64,000 bases of DNA from Ophioderma brevispina. Lineage: Eukaryota > Echinodermata > Ophiuroidea > Amphilepidida > Ophiodermatidae. A model generated the notes under the pieces. It made no database searches, was not told the origin of the DNA, and saw only the letters and a program-made list of their open reading frames with translations. This document shows, one piece after another, positions 1-11,639 of this stretch. Every line of letters begins with the position of its first letter. The first letter of the stretch is position 1. The stretch covers positions 16,770-80,769 of the forward strand of contig JAMKCH010010187.1 in assembly GCA_023653785.1 (NCBI GenBank), written 5' to 3'. Both the position numbers and the translations under genes were made by a program.

Positions 1-420
1 TGGCATTTTTTTCGGCCCCCATCTTGGTATATGGGCCTCCATTTTTTCAAATGGCCGCCTTTCTAATTAATTTTCTTATATCTGCCTCTGAAACTCGTAT
101 GAGCATATTCTGGGTCTATAACCCATTTTTAGGGGTCAAGAATTCATATTTGATGTTGGTTTAATAGTGTGATGTCTCCATTCACTACAAATCCAAGATG
201 GCCGCCAAAATGTCCGACATAACACAAAATAAGCTATGTCTCGGCTTCAGAAGCAGATATAAATATTTTTTTTTTGTTTCTTTTCATAGTTTTTGAAGTC
301 AAAGAATTCGATTTTGTACACGTCTAAGTTACATGAATTTGCTTACACTAGAATCCAAGATGGCTGCCGAAATAAACGTCATGTAGGTCATCAATATTAC
401 CTATATTGAGCTTTTTCAAT
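1..420 (+). repeat. Left inverted arm with CCAAGATGGC subrepeats
   Basis: This arm is the reverse complement of about 4300-4782. The first 37 bases match the end of the right arm, and 190-370 match 4430-4600 closely. The arm is made of related subunits, each with a CCAAGATGGC(C/T)GCC core (near 10-30 on the minus strand, 189 and 353, with a further relative at 508). The window starts inside the arm, so its outer end is not seen. The layout fits a long-TIR or fold-back DNA element that later received a LINE and a MITE. No transposase is visible between the arms. Confidence 0.75.
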
Positions 421-1056
421 TTCTAAGCAGATCTATAAAATATTTTAGTGTCGTTTTAGTTGTTTCTGGGTTCAAGAAATGAAAGATAATGTCTTTTTAT
501 TCTACGAGATCCAAGAAGATGGCGGTCACAATTATAGCCCTGGTATATTGCCACCACCATATGCATTTGCTATATCTCGGTGTCTTTGATTAGTCTTTTG
601 ATTTGAATTCTGGACGAATCAGTCGGTGTTTTTGTATGTTTTGGCACTTTTCCAGGTTGGCTTCACCCAGGGGCAGAATGCAGTGCAAGTCACTTTGTTC
701 TTTCTATTTGTGTAGCATCTAGTGGAAGCATAAGTGGTCTCATTTCACCTTATCACTAGATAATGAGCATAAAATAGATAAGAAAGCCTTTTTGCTTAAG
801 ATTCCTATTGGGTTTTAGCTTTGGTAACCAAGATAGGCCCTTTAATTCTAGGTAACGGAAAGCAGACACCACAGATAACAAACATAAAGCGCAATCTTGG
901 CTCAAGCCTAACCCTAGTAACCTAGAACAAACCCCATATAATGCTGTAAACCCGGCATAAGGCGCATTATCTGAGGGTTTTACAAAGTCAAAAACGCCAG
1001 ATAACAACTAAACCAGGATAATGCTGTTACCCATTGTAACCCAATCCATTAGCCCC
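421..1056. other. No gene seen; inner arm remnant and unique AT-rich DNA
   Basis: One more diverged AAGATGGCGG core lies near 510-525. The rest shows no coding signal or repeat that I can recognise. The short ORFs here have no family-like motif. Confidence 0.4.
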
Positions 1057-2830
1057 TTTTTTTTTTTTTTTTTTTTTGGATTTACAACACTTTATTCTTC
1101 CTCCTATCAATCCAAACAAAGTTGCTCAATTGCTCTAACCAGAGACAACTACAAAGTCTGTCTGTTTTGTTTATTTGGCAGGTCCTTTCTGGTGCAGGGT
1201 TGCTTCAAGTTGGGCAACCAAGGGGCCCCCGAAAATTTTTGTTTTCTCAAATGTCTTTGTGTGTTCCACAAGCCCAAAAACACAAACAGTATCCTGACCT
1301 GCTTCTTGATCCGGTAGCCCAATTGTTGCAGGAAAACCTAGGCATTCTTGTTTGCCAGCAAACCCTTCTTTCCACAAGGCGTCTCTCTAAACCCATAAGA
1401 GGCGCTTCTGGATTAAGGCGGTTAGCAGCAGGTCTCTGCGCGGAAATAGGTGGTGCTTCACATTAAATACTTGACAGAGTTGAACAGCTACGTCTTTGCA
1501 TGCTCGCTACACTTCGACAGATGGCTGGTTGAGCAATTTCCTGCTCGAATGTCAGGGATGTAGCTACCATTTGGCGGTGGTGGGCGGCAGAGCCCGGCAG
1601 AGCCCACCACTAAACCCCAATTTTAACTCTAGAGCCCACCACTCAAAGAACAAAAATGTACAATTTTAATCATTTTTGCAAATATTGACAATTTTAGGCA
1701 TACGTTATAAAATATTTAAAATTTTTCTATCATCATACACCCACCACTAAATATGTGCTCGCTACAACCCTGTCGGATGTATAGAGGTCTTTTGTTAATG
1801 TTTAGAGAAGACATCCTGTTAAAAGCCATCAAGAGGCATTTAACGCGGATCAAGCTTCTTGGCATGGGGTTGATCTTTCCATGAGTGCAGGCATACTCGG
1901 TACGTGAGTAGCACAGGGCCATGTCACCTATCGAAAAAATTGGGCGAGCACCTCCTTCTGCGCCATTGAGTTTGTTCAAGATATATTGGGTGAACATACT
2001 CTACTCTTTGTCTTCTCTCTAAATTCCAATGACTTTAATCAATGATAAAATTTAACTAAACTTAAAATTCAAATCTTGTGTCTTCGATGGATTTCCACGT
2101 AGGTGGTTTCCTCATAATGATTAGTGGTTATCAAGCTTCGGAGGTCTCTCTTCGACAGTCTGCATCTTGGCCGGAAATTCCGAGATCGTCCTGCATAGAT
2201 AAAACGACAGGTTCCTGCACTCTTGAGTTTTCATTTGTATAGATGTTGAACAGAGAGGATCGAGGCACTCCCTTGGGGTAGTCCTTCTTGAGCCTAGGCC
2301 CACAGTTTCTGATTTGCTTCTAGCTGAACAAAGAACATCCTTTTTTGCAAGCGATCCCCTTTGATCCTCAGCAAGCAGATGGCCTTGATGAGTTCCAAAT
2401 CTTATGAAGTAGGCATCTGTGAATTAACAGTACCATAAGCTGCTGATAGGTCGACGAACATGACTCCGGTTACAAAACCCTTCTTGAAACCATCTTCGAT
2501 GTGTTTGAGTTAGGTTGATACTTTTGGCTAGTTGTTGATTTGCCCTGGCAGAAACCTTCTTGTTTCTGCGCGAGTATTCAGACCGTTTTGAAAAGAGCGT
2601 AGGTATGGCTGAACAGTGATATTGGCATCATATTAGTCAATAGCTCTTGGGTTAGATTTGATCTTTTTCAGCTTTATTGATTTCAAAACCTGTACTTTCC
2701 TCCAATCTTTGGGAACCTTTGAAGAAGAAGACATTTTGACATTTCTGCCTGAATTTAGTTTGGCTGTACTGATTTAGGATTTTGATGTCTTGTTCTGTTG
2801 TTTTTTTCAAGAATGATGTCATCTAGGAAT
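1057..2830 (-). mobile_element. Decayed non-LTR retrotransposon (LINE), 3' part with poly(A) tail
   Basis: On the minus strand, reverse transcriptase motifs appear in order across several frames. A PKDWRKVQVL-like block (about 2690-2730) is followed by VMFVDLSAAYG (2440-2468), LPQGVPRSSLFNIY (2237-2283) and a YADD box split by one extra G (2185-2200). Then come a CYSRTEYACTHG block (about 1870-1920) and a decayed C-terminus. A run of 21 T at 1057-1077 is the poly(A) tail, as expected from target-primed reverse transcription. Stops and frameshifts throughout make it a dead, 5'-truncated copy. The motif style resembles CR1/Jockey/Rex-type LINEs, but I cannot place the clade. It lies between the inverted arms and so probably inserted into that element. 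Confidence 0.8.
1570..1750. mobile_element. Small MITE-like insertion inside the LINE
   Basis: The segment begins with GGTGGTGGGC and ends with CACCCACCACT, so the ends are inverted repeats. It holds a further GAGCCCACCACT copy near 1630-1645 and interrupts the C-terminal part of the LINE reading. The body is AT-rich and non-coding. A target duplication is not clear. Confidence 0.45.
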
Positions 2831-3116
2831 GTATAGAAAGCGATGGTGTTTGATATTTGTTCAAAACATTCTTTGCAAGTGCTACTGATGGGGAGCTTGA
2901 GCTCCCCATGGTGATAGATCGGGATTCTTTTGTACTGGGTTCTCCGCAAAGCGCAAACGTGTTTCTGCTGCGTACCAGAGCACAGCAGTCTTATCGTATT
3001 CTTTTGGCCGGTATGGTTTGTAGTATATTTTTCATGGATCAGAGACTTGTTTTAGAGCTTAACTTTGATGCCAATGGCTCTGGTAATGCTTCCTTGTGGA
3101 CTTTAATTTGTTTTAG

Positions 3117-3413
3117 CAGGTGGCGCCACCTGGGGGGATGGGATTGGGGGTGTCGGGCAGAGGGGGGCATTTTTTTCTTGCCCCCCCCCATTTTCCCCCC
3201 TGGCCGAAAGAAATGAAGGATTTTTGGGCGAAATTCATCGATGTTGTTGGGGCAAAAAATCAGCGAGGCCAAAATTGGTTTAAATTTCCAAATTTTTCCA
3301 TATTTCCTCCCCCCCCCCCAGAATTTCACTTTTTTGCCCCCCCCCCCCCCCCAAGATTTCCTTTGCCCCCCCACCGCCCCCCCCACAGAAAAAGAGGTCT
3401 GGCGCCGCCACTG
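3117..3413. mobile_element. C-rich MITE with GGCGCC-containing ends
   Basis: The left end reads CAGGTGGCGCCACC and the right end GTCTGGCGCCGCCACTG, so the termini are inverted (CAGTGGCGGCGCC-like). Between them are C-runs and pyrimidine-rich DNA. Small CAGTGGCG-ended elements of this kind are widespread in invertebrate genomes. The proline- and glycine-rich ORFs across it are homopolymer artefacts. Confidence 0.6.
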
Positions 3414-4299
3414 GTTCAATCTTGGTTAGGGTTAATAGTAACTTGTACGGTACTCTCACACTCGGCTGCGCTTCAAAATATTGTTGCTGTTGGTTCTATA
3501 GAAGTTTGGTAGAAAATAGATTGCACTGCAGCGAATATCATTCATGCTTGTTCGGATCTAAACTTACCAAATGCCATAAGTTAATGCATTTAAGATTGTT
3601 CGGCGCGTCTCAAGTGTGTTGTTTGTACCAATGCTGCGTTCCTTCTTTTGAGCCGAAGGATATGCGTTCATAGTTTGTGACTGTTAATGTGGTATAAGCT
3701 TACATGTATGTGTCGTAACTATCAAGAAGAAAGTGGTCGAGTAATTTTTAACCTATACATGTATAGGTTTTAACACCCATTGTTTTTGTCTTTCATTCAA
3801 TACAATTTAACATGAAACTTTGCCACAAGGGTAGCAATCTTAGCGTTATTTTTTCAATAAAGTCTGATATAGGCCTATAGTAATCGAAACATCTGTAACT
3901 CATCTCACGTACGCGTCCTACCTTGCAACAAATCGTAGCATCTTATTATCCTATTATTTTGATAAATATAAGGTCAAACCGGCCCATATCAGGATTTCAT
4001 ATGTACACAAAATATATATGGCTTCATCTCTGTAGTGCTTCCAATCAGGGGATTGGCAGCCTCATATACCCATCATCTTTACTCAAATATACCACTCAGT
4101 TACCATGCAACAAGTATTGAAACATTTCTGGGTAATTTCTGAATACAGGCGACCACCTTAAGGATTGTCTTCTACAAATGCGTTTGAGCTAGGAAATAAC
4201 AACATATATGTACATTGGGTGGCAATTTGGCAGCCATTGGGTTAGTAAGTGGAATAAAGACATGAAATTATTAACAAACTCAAATATGAATTACTTGAC
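3414..4299. other. No gene seen; unique AT-rich DNA
   Basis: No coding motif, tRNA-like box or strong repeat was found between the C-rich MITE and the right inverted arm. Confidence 0.4.
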
Positions 4300-4782
4300 C
4301 CCTAAAACATGGGTATAGCCACCAGAATTAATTGCACTACTAGCTTCAGATGGCCGAGTATATCGGCAATTTAATGTACGAAATGCATGCATTTTGAAAA
4401 AATTAGGTTATTTCGGCGGCAATCTTGGATTCTAGGATCTAGTGTAAGCAAAGTCATGTAACTTCGACGTGCATAAATCGATCTTGACCTCGAAAACTAT
4501 TCAAAGAAACAAAACCATCTTCATATCTGCTTCTGAAGCAGAGATATAGCTTATTTTGTGTTATGATGGACATTTTGGCGGCCATCTTGGATTGTAGTGA
4601 ATGAAGACTTCATCCCTATTAACAACATCAAATATGAATTCCTTGACCCCTAAACATGGGTATAGACACCAAATTTGCTCATATGAGCTTCAGAGGCCGA
4701 CTAGCAAATAATAATTTACTAAAGGCGGCCTTTTGAAAAATTGTGCCAATATACCAAGATGGCAGTCGAAAAAATGCCAACA
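4300..4782 (-). repeat. Right inverted arm with CCAAGATGGC subrepeats
   Basis: This is the reverse complement of the window's first about 400 bases, ending in a GAAAAAATGCCA segment that pairs with position 1. It contains an internal subunit duplication: the GGGGTCAA/TTCATATTTGA segment occurs near 4280-4310 and again near 4630-4660. Together with the left arm it encloses about 3.9 kb. Confidence 0.75.
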
Positions 4783-6884
4783 TGTTTTTTGATATTTTTA
4801 TGATGTACTTGTGAACAAAATCTTGGTTTGCAAGAATCTACCTAAATGCCCACTCATCTTGATTCCATTACATAATTTACATCACCATAATCATTTGCAA
4901 CATTGTCTCAAAGCAGACCACCCTTGGATCGTTCACTATCTAGCCTGCTTTTTTACCATCAAAAAAGCCCCCTCAAATCCATGTGTGGGACATGTAAAAA
5001 AACTCAATCCCAAGAAAATCCGCAGGCCCTGATGGGCCATCTAGTACTTTATGAACCACAGAATTTGTGTGGAATTTAGTTGCCTGTTCACTGACATTTT
5101 AATGCACACTTGCCCCAATCCCAAAGAGAAACACCTGCAGGTGTTCCAAATTTAAGACCATATCATTGACTGCCCACCTTGCAAGTTGTGAAGATTTGGT
5201 GTTTCAGGTTGGGTTCTCGATGGTATTGCTCTTTACTTTTTGGCTCAAAATCATAGGTAGTACTAAAGGCGGTTCTACAACTCATTGCCTTATTGAACTT
5301 TTTGATCTCTTCTAGTTGTGACGGATTTCCCAAGGCTTTTCGATTGCATTGAATCATACTTTGCTATCAACAGAATTTTTTCTTTCTTGAGCTCGGAGTG
5401 GGTAATGACTTGTCTCGTGGATTACCGAATCTACATCACGTCCGTCCAAAGGTTTCAGTACAATCTTGCCATATCCAGGTGGATTACTCTGTCTTGTGCT
5501 TTCCTGAAGGTAACCAAGTTTGGCCCCATCACTGCCTCTGATAATGCTAAGCACTACCGCTTTCAAGTATTGTTGATGATCTTAGCCTGGAGAGATCCCG
5601 TCATGTCATGGAACATAGTTCCATTACAAAACGATGCGCAGGTTTAAAGTAATCACCTCAAACCCTGTAAGTGCAAGGGTATTCAATTTTTGCTTTGAAA
5701 AGAGCAACCCCCTCCCCTACCCTTAAGACGCTGATCAACAAGTTTGGAGGTTGGTTCGTTTTATAATGGCTCCATTTTTTTTTATTAAACGTTTAAAAAT
5801 AGTATTTTCTCATTTTATGGGAGAAAATAATGGTTTCATTGAAAGTACTTTGTTTCCTTAAAAGAGAGAAAGTGGAATACCCCAGTTTTTTTTTTTTTTT
5901 TGCTAAGTGCACCTGTTTCGATTGCACATAGGGGAAGTGTGGGAATTCCCAAGGAATGCTAAACTTAGAAACTGCGTCAACTTGTTTATGCTTTGAGATC
6001 AAAACATTGTAGATCAGGGATTTCCCCACAAAGTTATATGGAAAGTGATGTATTCAGGTGTTGTAATTTATGTGGATTTCAATTTGGTCAGCTAGTGCAA
6101 GATATGTTTATTCATGATTCTTAGTACTATCTATTTTTTAAAAAATATGGAACTTTATGAAATATTGTGTATATATATTAAGAAAACTGGCCCGAAGATT
6201 CGTCAGCATGCAAACAGCTATACAGTATGGTTATAGCTGTTTATCTACAATAATGGTAATTCATCATGCTCCACACAGGGCCAGGATTTATTAATTTTCA
6301 ATTCCATGTGAGCAGAGTGCTGTAAGTATTCTACTGCGTCTTTGAAGCCGAAATTGCTGGGAATCAAAATAGGAATTCCAAATTGTGGACATATAGAAAT
6401 CGTGTGATTATCTTGGACTGATACTACTGTGGAATATTAATGTCGTCGAGGACTTAATTTAACCTTTCGTTTTTGAACTGCTGGACACAAGTTTACCTTC
6501 ATGACTGAGAAATTCCATGGAATATTACTTAGGATTTATAATTGTGACTTTGCATGCTGCATTTTGAAGTCTTCGCTGTGAAGACATATCATCGTTGAAC
6601 TGCAACGCTTATCTTGTGGACTTCTTGTTTACCATTAAATATGTATCTTAAATATTGTAATGTATTTTATGTCATGTTGTTTTGGACCTAACAAATTCTT
6701 GACCAATTACAAGTCATTAATAGTGTATATATATAAAATTCCAGATCACTTTGCAACAGGCTCATTTAAGTAGTGTTTGAAAGGTATTTCTGACCTTAGA
6801 CGCCTACAAGAACGTCCATAAAACTGTGGCCAAGCTTATGGGCTTGCGAGTTTCCATCCAATCTTGGCATGACAATCCAAGTTA
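4783..6884. other. No gene seen; unique AT-rich DNA
   Basis: Only short ORFs with no recognisable family motif and poly(T) runs (for example near 5886-5901) are present. A 70- and a 64-codon minus-strand ORF at 5163-5566 overlap in different frames. I cannot assign either to a family. Confidence 0.35.
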
Positions 6885-7330
6885 AAGCGGCACGTGCACA
6901 TTTTCACAAAATAGGAAATTTCTTCAAATAGGGGCATATTGATTTGAGGATAAAGACATCCAGGTAATTTGTAGGCACTTTTAAGGTTTTCCATAACTTT
7001 AATCACAATGTGTATATAACAATGAAATATTTTGACTCGTACTCACTGATATTAAACACAAAAGGTTATAGACCGATCAAACAGTTTGCATAGCGTGGGA
7101 AACACATGCATACGGCGTGCGTGTCTTGCGTTAAACGCCATCTTTCGTCGTCTGCTGATTAACGTCGCCGGCGACGCCAATTATAAAATCGGTGTGTTTT
7201 ACTACCATAAGGAAGCTGATTTGGGCCTTAAATCATTCGGGTGAAGGCTTTTGTATAAAACCTTACACCATGCAAAATATCGATTTGAAAAAATCTTGAC
7301 GGCGCACAATTTTTCAAATTGCATGTGTTC
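6885..7330 (+). repeat. Dispersed repeat, copy 1
   Basis: This matches 61895-62190 in the same orientation. Shared segments include GCGGCAC..CACATTTTCACAAAAT at the start, ATCCAGGTAATTTGTAG in the middle, and TGCAAAATATCGATTTGAAA at the end. Divergence and indels are high. No coding capacity is seen. Confidence 0.6.
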
Positions 7331-7551
7331 TCTTTAAACTTAGCAAAATAGGAACATTTATACCATATCATTTTCATCACCACCGAGTTTCAGAAGAGCA
7401 AGTGGTAGACTACATGCTTAGCCCGGCTGAAACGCTTGGGCTGGGTCCCCTTTCAGATCTTATTATCGCACGTGTTGTTGATTATGTTCGACTCAATCCT
7501 AGAATATACTGCAAAAACTGGGGGGGGGTAATTTGACATTTAACCACAAAA

Positions 7552-7700
7552 AAGCTTGAGAGTATTCACAAACGTGCCCTTCGTATTTATCTTGGTACTC
7601 ATTATTCCACTACAAGTGAAACTATTCTGATCTTGAACTCTGTACCGTCCTAGAAGATGCCGCATTCATTGATATCAAACTGGCCATTCTACATCTGCTG
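7552..7700 (+). mobile_element. LINE fragment, C-terminal block
   Basis: The translation gives KLESIHKRALRIYLGTHY, the conserved block shortly before the end of many Jockey/CR1-type LINE reverse transcriptase proteins. After one frameshift it continues as LCTVLEDAAFIDIKLA. It is followed directly by an earlier part of a reverse transcriptase, so it is either a separate copy or a rearranged one. Confidence 0.7.
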
Positions 7701-7749
7701 CCCTGACTAATGTTTCCCATTCATCACCAATTCAATCAATGACAAAAAT

Positions 7750-8860
7750 GAAGCTAGAATGTATGTCTGATATCTCAAACATTTTGACAGAGTGTGCTCC
7801 TGGTCTACTGGCCAATCTTTCTGCCTTAGGATTCTCAATAAGTGAATTGAAGTGGCTGAAGTACTACCTGAGTGACCGCTCCCGCAGAGTCATCTAAACG
7901 GTAGTGTATCCAGCAAAGGTCGATCATGCAGGTGTACCACAATGCTCAATCCTCGGCCCTCTTATTATTATTATATTCATTGATTGACGACATCCACAAG
8001 AGAATCCTGAATCCCTCATCCTCTACGCAGGCGATGTCACACTCATGACCTTCAACAGTCAAAAGAGGACAGAATTCCAGCTGCTGCCTCTCTCAACAAA
8101 ACTGCCAGAACTCGAGTCTTGGGCAACTTCATGGAATGTACTTTTCGTGCCTGCCAAGTGTAAAACTGTAAAATATCAAACAAGAAAGACGCTCCAACCG
8201 GCCATCCAAGTATCTACTTCTGTGGAACAACTCTAGAAGAGGTTGACAGGGTTGATCTACTTGGCATCTCCTCAGTAATGACCTGTATGGTCTCTGTGAT
8301 TACAACAATGGCTAAACCCAAAAACTTGACTGCCAGTCAGCGACTATGATTGCTTCGTTCGAGCTGCACCCTATCTTGGTACAACTGAAAGGCTGTTATA
8401 TATGTACCATCCATGGTTCGATCAACATGGAATTATGCAAGTTCAGCATGGTGTGGACCAACAACCCCTCAACAACCTGATGCACCAGAGACGTGCTATT
8501 GTCCATCATTGATATCCCCGAAAGTGAGCGTTCATCACATCCAACCATTGGTCTCGCAGGGCAGTTGGAATTGTCACTCTTTTCCCCGCATGTTTTATGG
8601 ACAACACTAGATCTCTCAGCCACTGCTACCTGAGCTGCTTTACGTTGATCATCCCTAGTCCGCTCAGTCAGTTCTCTATGACCTTGCCCTGTGACAGGTC
8701 CAAGGTCAACTTGGCCCTCCCACAGCAGATCATTTTCCCATTCTCTGTAAGCTTATGGAACGCTCTTCCTGCTCATGTATAGCATTGAACCAGGACTTGC
8801 AGATTTCAAAAGGGAGTTAATCGCTATCTTGGCGCCAAAACCGTCAGCGCTAATAATTAT
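7750..8860 (+). mobile_element. Decayed LINE reverse transcriptase, central to C-terminal part
   Basis: In broken frames the order is LSALGFSISELKWLKYYL, then GVPQCSILGPLL (about 7931-7961), then LYAGDVTLM (about 8020-8046), then ESWATSWNVLFVPAKCKT, and finally a FPFSVSLWNALPAHV block (about 8739-8780) before FKRELI. These are the usual landmarks of a Jockey/CR1-like reverse transcriptase. The catalytic YADD box reads YAGD, GVPQG reads GVPQC, and stops and frameshifts are frequent, so the copy is inactive. Confidence 0.85.
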
Positions 8861-9157
8861 ATAGATAACAGCTGTTAGTGCCTAGATTCACCTATTACTT
8901 GGTTTATGGATATTACACGGGCGGAAAACCCTCCTTTGTTTGAGGAGGTCCAAGGTCAATATCAGGTCAACTTATTCATATGAGGCCTATCATTCCCACA
9001 AACAAGCGACAGCAGATGACACTAGCGTTCCGAGGACCGCGATGTTTTTATTATATTTTTGTAGAGAAACATGGATTTGTTTGATTGGTATACATAAGTA
9101 ATAGTGACATAGTATAGTCCCACCTTAGTATAACTCCACCCCAATTTGGTAGTTCCG

Positions 9158-9300
9158 CTAGGGCGGGAGAATGGAAGAAGAGGGATTGGAGGGGTAGAGA
9201 AAAAAAAGAAGGATGGAGAGGGAGAGAGAGAGAAGAGGAGGCAGGAAAAGATAGCAAAGGGTGAGAGTAGAGATAGAGGGTGAGAGAGAGAGAGAGTCTG
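9158..9300 (+). repeat. Purine-rich GA/GGA tract
   Basis: This is a long, almost pure purine stretch with several GAGAGA microsatellite runs, ending in AGAGAGAGAGAGTCTG. Confidence 0.8.
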
Positions 9301-9443
9301 TAACCAATTTTCCCAAAAATGATTTGCTGAAATAAATATCAGGCAAATAAATAACAGGCAATTTAACTATTGAATCTTCAAACATCGATCCCACCTAACC
9401 GTGTCTTACTTCACACACTTTTCACATTTACTCACTAATCACA

Positions 9444-9635
9444 ATGGCGGCTAACAATCCAACCCACTCTTATACGATAAGATGTGAACGGGGCGGGCAG
9501 ATTCTCGTTTATGACGCGACCAAAGAAACCGTCGTATTGCTAATAGTAAAATCTAACTGGCGATGCACAAATGAAGGGTGCAGAGCATCCCTCCAGACTA
9601 ATGACTTTTTACCCCGGGCTAGCACACATTTGTAA
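9444..9635 (+). CDS. FLYWCH-type zinc finger-like ORF, probably broken
   Basis: This 63-codon ORF starts MAANNPTHSY. It contains GGQILVYD followed about 20 residues later by SNWRCTNEGCRASLQT (residues about 37-52). A W-x-C-x5-C arrangement after a hydrophobic GxxxLVYD strand is typical of FLYWCH zinc fingers, which occur in chromatin proteins and in the N-terminal part of some MULE transposases. The usual H-x-H pair would be expected near residue 62, where the ORF has STHL and then stops. The stop lies about where a 0.9 kb palindromic element begins, so the gene may have been cut by it, or the ORF may belong to that element. No MULE catalytic domain is seen downstream. The family call is by eye and moderate. 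Confidence 0.4.
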   Translation: MAANNPTHSYTIRCERGGQILVYDATKETVVLLIVKSNWRCTNEGCRASLQTNDFLPRASTHL

Positions 9636-10545
9636 CACATCTCAGTACAAAAGGTTTGAGTGATTAAATATGCTGACATACTGACAAGAACTCCTAAAAC
9701 GTGATCCTTAAGTGCCGCAAGTGGTGCCCTTAAGGAGAGGGGGCAAAACACAGTTTGTACAGGGGTCAAATGTTAAATGATCCCAATATGTTGAAAAGCA
9801 CACCATGTTATGTGTCCTAATCAGTAAGGATTCAGAAAAGGTATAGTTTTGTAATATGTACAGCCTAAAGGTTTTCAGAGTTTATAGGCTAAAACCAGCA
9901 AATCACTAAAAAGGGTCAATTTCAGTTGTACAGGGGTCAAATTTTTAAAATTGTCCCCGATTTGGATAAAAATGGTGCCAATTATTTGGTGTGGAGCTCA
10001 TAGGAATAAAATTAAAGAATAGTTTTTGAGGTCCTCAAATGCTTGCGTAATAAAGTAGGGGGGTAACAAGATCTGAAAGCCCCATTGAATGCATTGACGT
10101 TGACCTTCTGTGCCCCTACATCGGAAACTAAAGCATTTAAGACAGTCAAACTATTCCGTATTTTTCCTCCTATGACCTCCACCCAAACTTTGCACCATTT
10201 TTTTATCCCAAATCGGGGCAACTTTAATTTGACCCCTGTACAACTGAGTGACCCTTATTGTTGATTTTTGCTGTTTCTTTAGCCTATACTCTGAACTTAG
10301 GCTTGACCATATTACAAACTATACTTTCTGAATCCTTATGGTTAGACACATAACACGTGTGCTTTGTCAACATGATTGGATCAATTTAAAAAAATTGACC
10401 CCTGTCCAAACTTTGTTTGGCCCCCTCTCCTTAAGCACCACTTGCGGCACTTAAGAATCGCGTTTTCATGGTTCCGATCAGTCTGTCAACATATTAATCA
10501 CTAGAACCTTTTGTACTTGAGATGTGTTCCAAATGTTGCTATCTC
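9630..10545. mobile_element. Palindromic (fold-back) element, ACAGGGGTCAAAT family
   Basis: Two arms of about 370 bp (9630-10000 and 10200-10545) are inverted copies. Landmarks in the left arm are AACACATCTC, CTTAAGTGCCGCAAGTGGTG, ACAGGGGTCAAAT and ACTAAAAAGGGTCA, and all recur on the other strand in the right arm in mirrored order. The spacer is about 200 bp. Single-arm relatives lie at 30210-30450 and 59825-60120, so this is a dispersed family. No transposase is seen. Confidence 0.8.
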
Positions 10546-10954
10546 CAGGGTTATTTGGAGGCCCAAGTTCCAATTGCCACTATCCAAGCTCCTGATCCTT
10601 TGGACCCACACCACTTTGCAGAAGGGGAACGCCTCAGAAGAGGAGACTTCCTTCCTCCGAGACTGCATGGATGAGAATTCGAATGATCCAAGTGCGCAAT
10701 ACGCAGAGTATATGAACGACGAATACATTAGAGTAACCCTCCAAGCGCCATGCAATTTTCCTTTCTTCGAAGAGATCCAAACAGCGCTGAAGAGAGAAAA
10801 CAAGCTCGGTTTATTGTTCAATTGTGAAGAATGAAATAAATGTCGCCCGTTGAGCCATTTGTCCTGACATGGTTTCACAGATTTTAGTCAGGCTTAATGA
10901 ATGCCCCTCAGCTGGAGTTGCTGGATTTGGAATTTTTTTGTTTTTTTGTAAGAA
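10546..10954. other. Unassigned; one 107-codon ORF
   Basis: An ORF on the plus strand (10511-10834) overlaps the palindromic arm and continues as an acidic stretch (DENSNDPSAQYAEYMNDEYI). I do not recognise it and see no splice signals that support it. Confidence 0.2.
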
Positions 10955-11253
10955 CTATTGATTGAAACTGGAATTGCGCTCTCTCCCCCCGTGGTTCATT
11001 TGGAACTTGGGCACGAACCACGAGAATACCCCGTCCTTCGTAGGGGACGTTACGCCGTCGGTCCCATATACATGGAGAATCACGCCTGTTATGTAATCGT
11101 CCGTCAGTTCGAGAAGAGTAGGGTGAAAACCCCTGGCTGTCCCAAATTCGTCGGATCCCGGGGCAATCATTGAAAGCAGTGTCGAACACTGAATGAATCT
11201 ACCCAGGGCTCAATAAGACCAAAAAAAATAATAAATAAAAAAAAAAAAAAAAC
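10955..11253 (+). mobile_element. SINE with conserved-type central domain and A-rich tail
   Basis: Positions 11030-11145 hold a domain also found on the minus strand at 42768-42880 and 48610-48730. Its shared landmarks are GACGTTA-GCCGTCGGTC, then AGAAGAGTAGGG, then AAACCCCTGGCTGTCCCA. It ends in an A-rich tail (AATAATAAATAAAA...) at about 11220-11253, as expected for a retroposed SINE. A tRNA-like head is not clear in this copy. Several invertebrate SINE superfamilies share such central domains; I cannot say which one this is. Confidence 0.65.
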
Positions 11254-11639
11254 ACATTTGTGCTGGTCACACCAACCGGTAAGGAAGGGTAGCGGTTATC
11301 AAACATAAAAAACCGGAGGGATTGAATTCGAAATAGTGGGTGAACGACTTAAAAGTTGTGGCATTTTGCTATGACGCCATATTTCAAAATGATGGCCTCT
11401 TAAAGGCAAAAACACCTAAGAAACAATTTCAGTTGTTCAAACGGAAAAATATCTTTATTTTTGTGGGATTTGCTATTTTCATGTAATGGTCATGATATCA
11501 TGATTTTGAACCTCTGATGACCTTTTAAATGAAAAATGACACTACAGAAAAAATAAAGCGATATAATTGATAAGTTTAATCCCCGTGGGGGGGTATAGGG
11601 TTGGGGAGGGTAAGGCGCCTTTTTTATTTTGATTATATA

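Noticed and set aside
3039..3512. Pro/Gly-rich ORFs over 3.1-3.5 kb
   Set aside because: They are products of C-runs inside the CAGTGGCG-type MITE.
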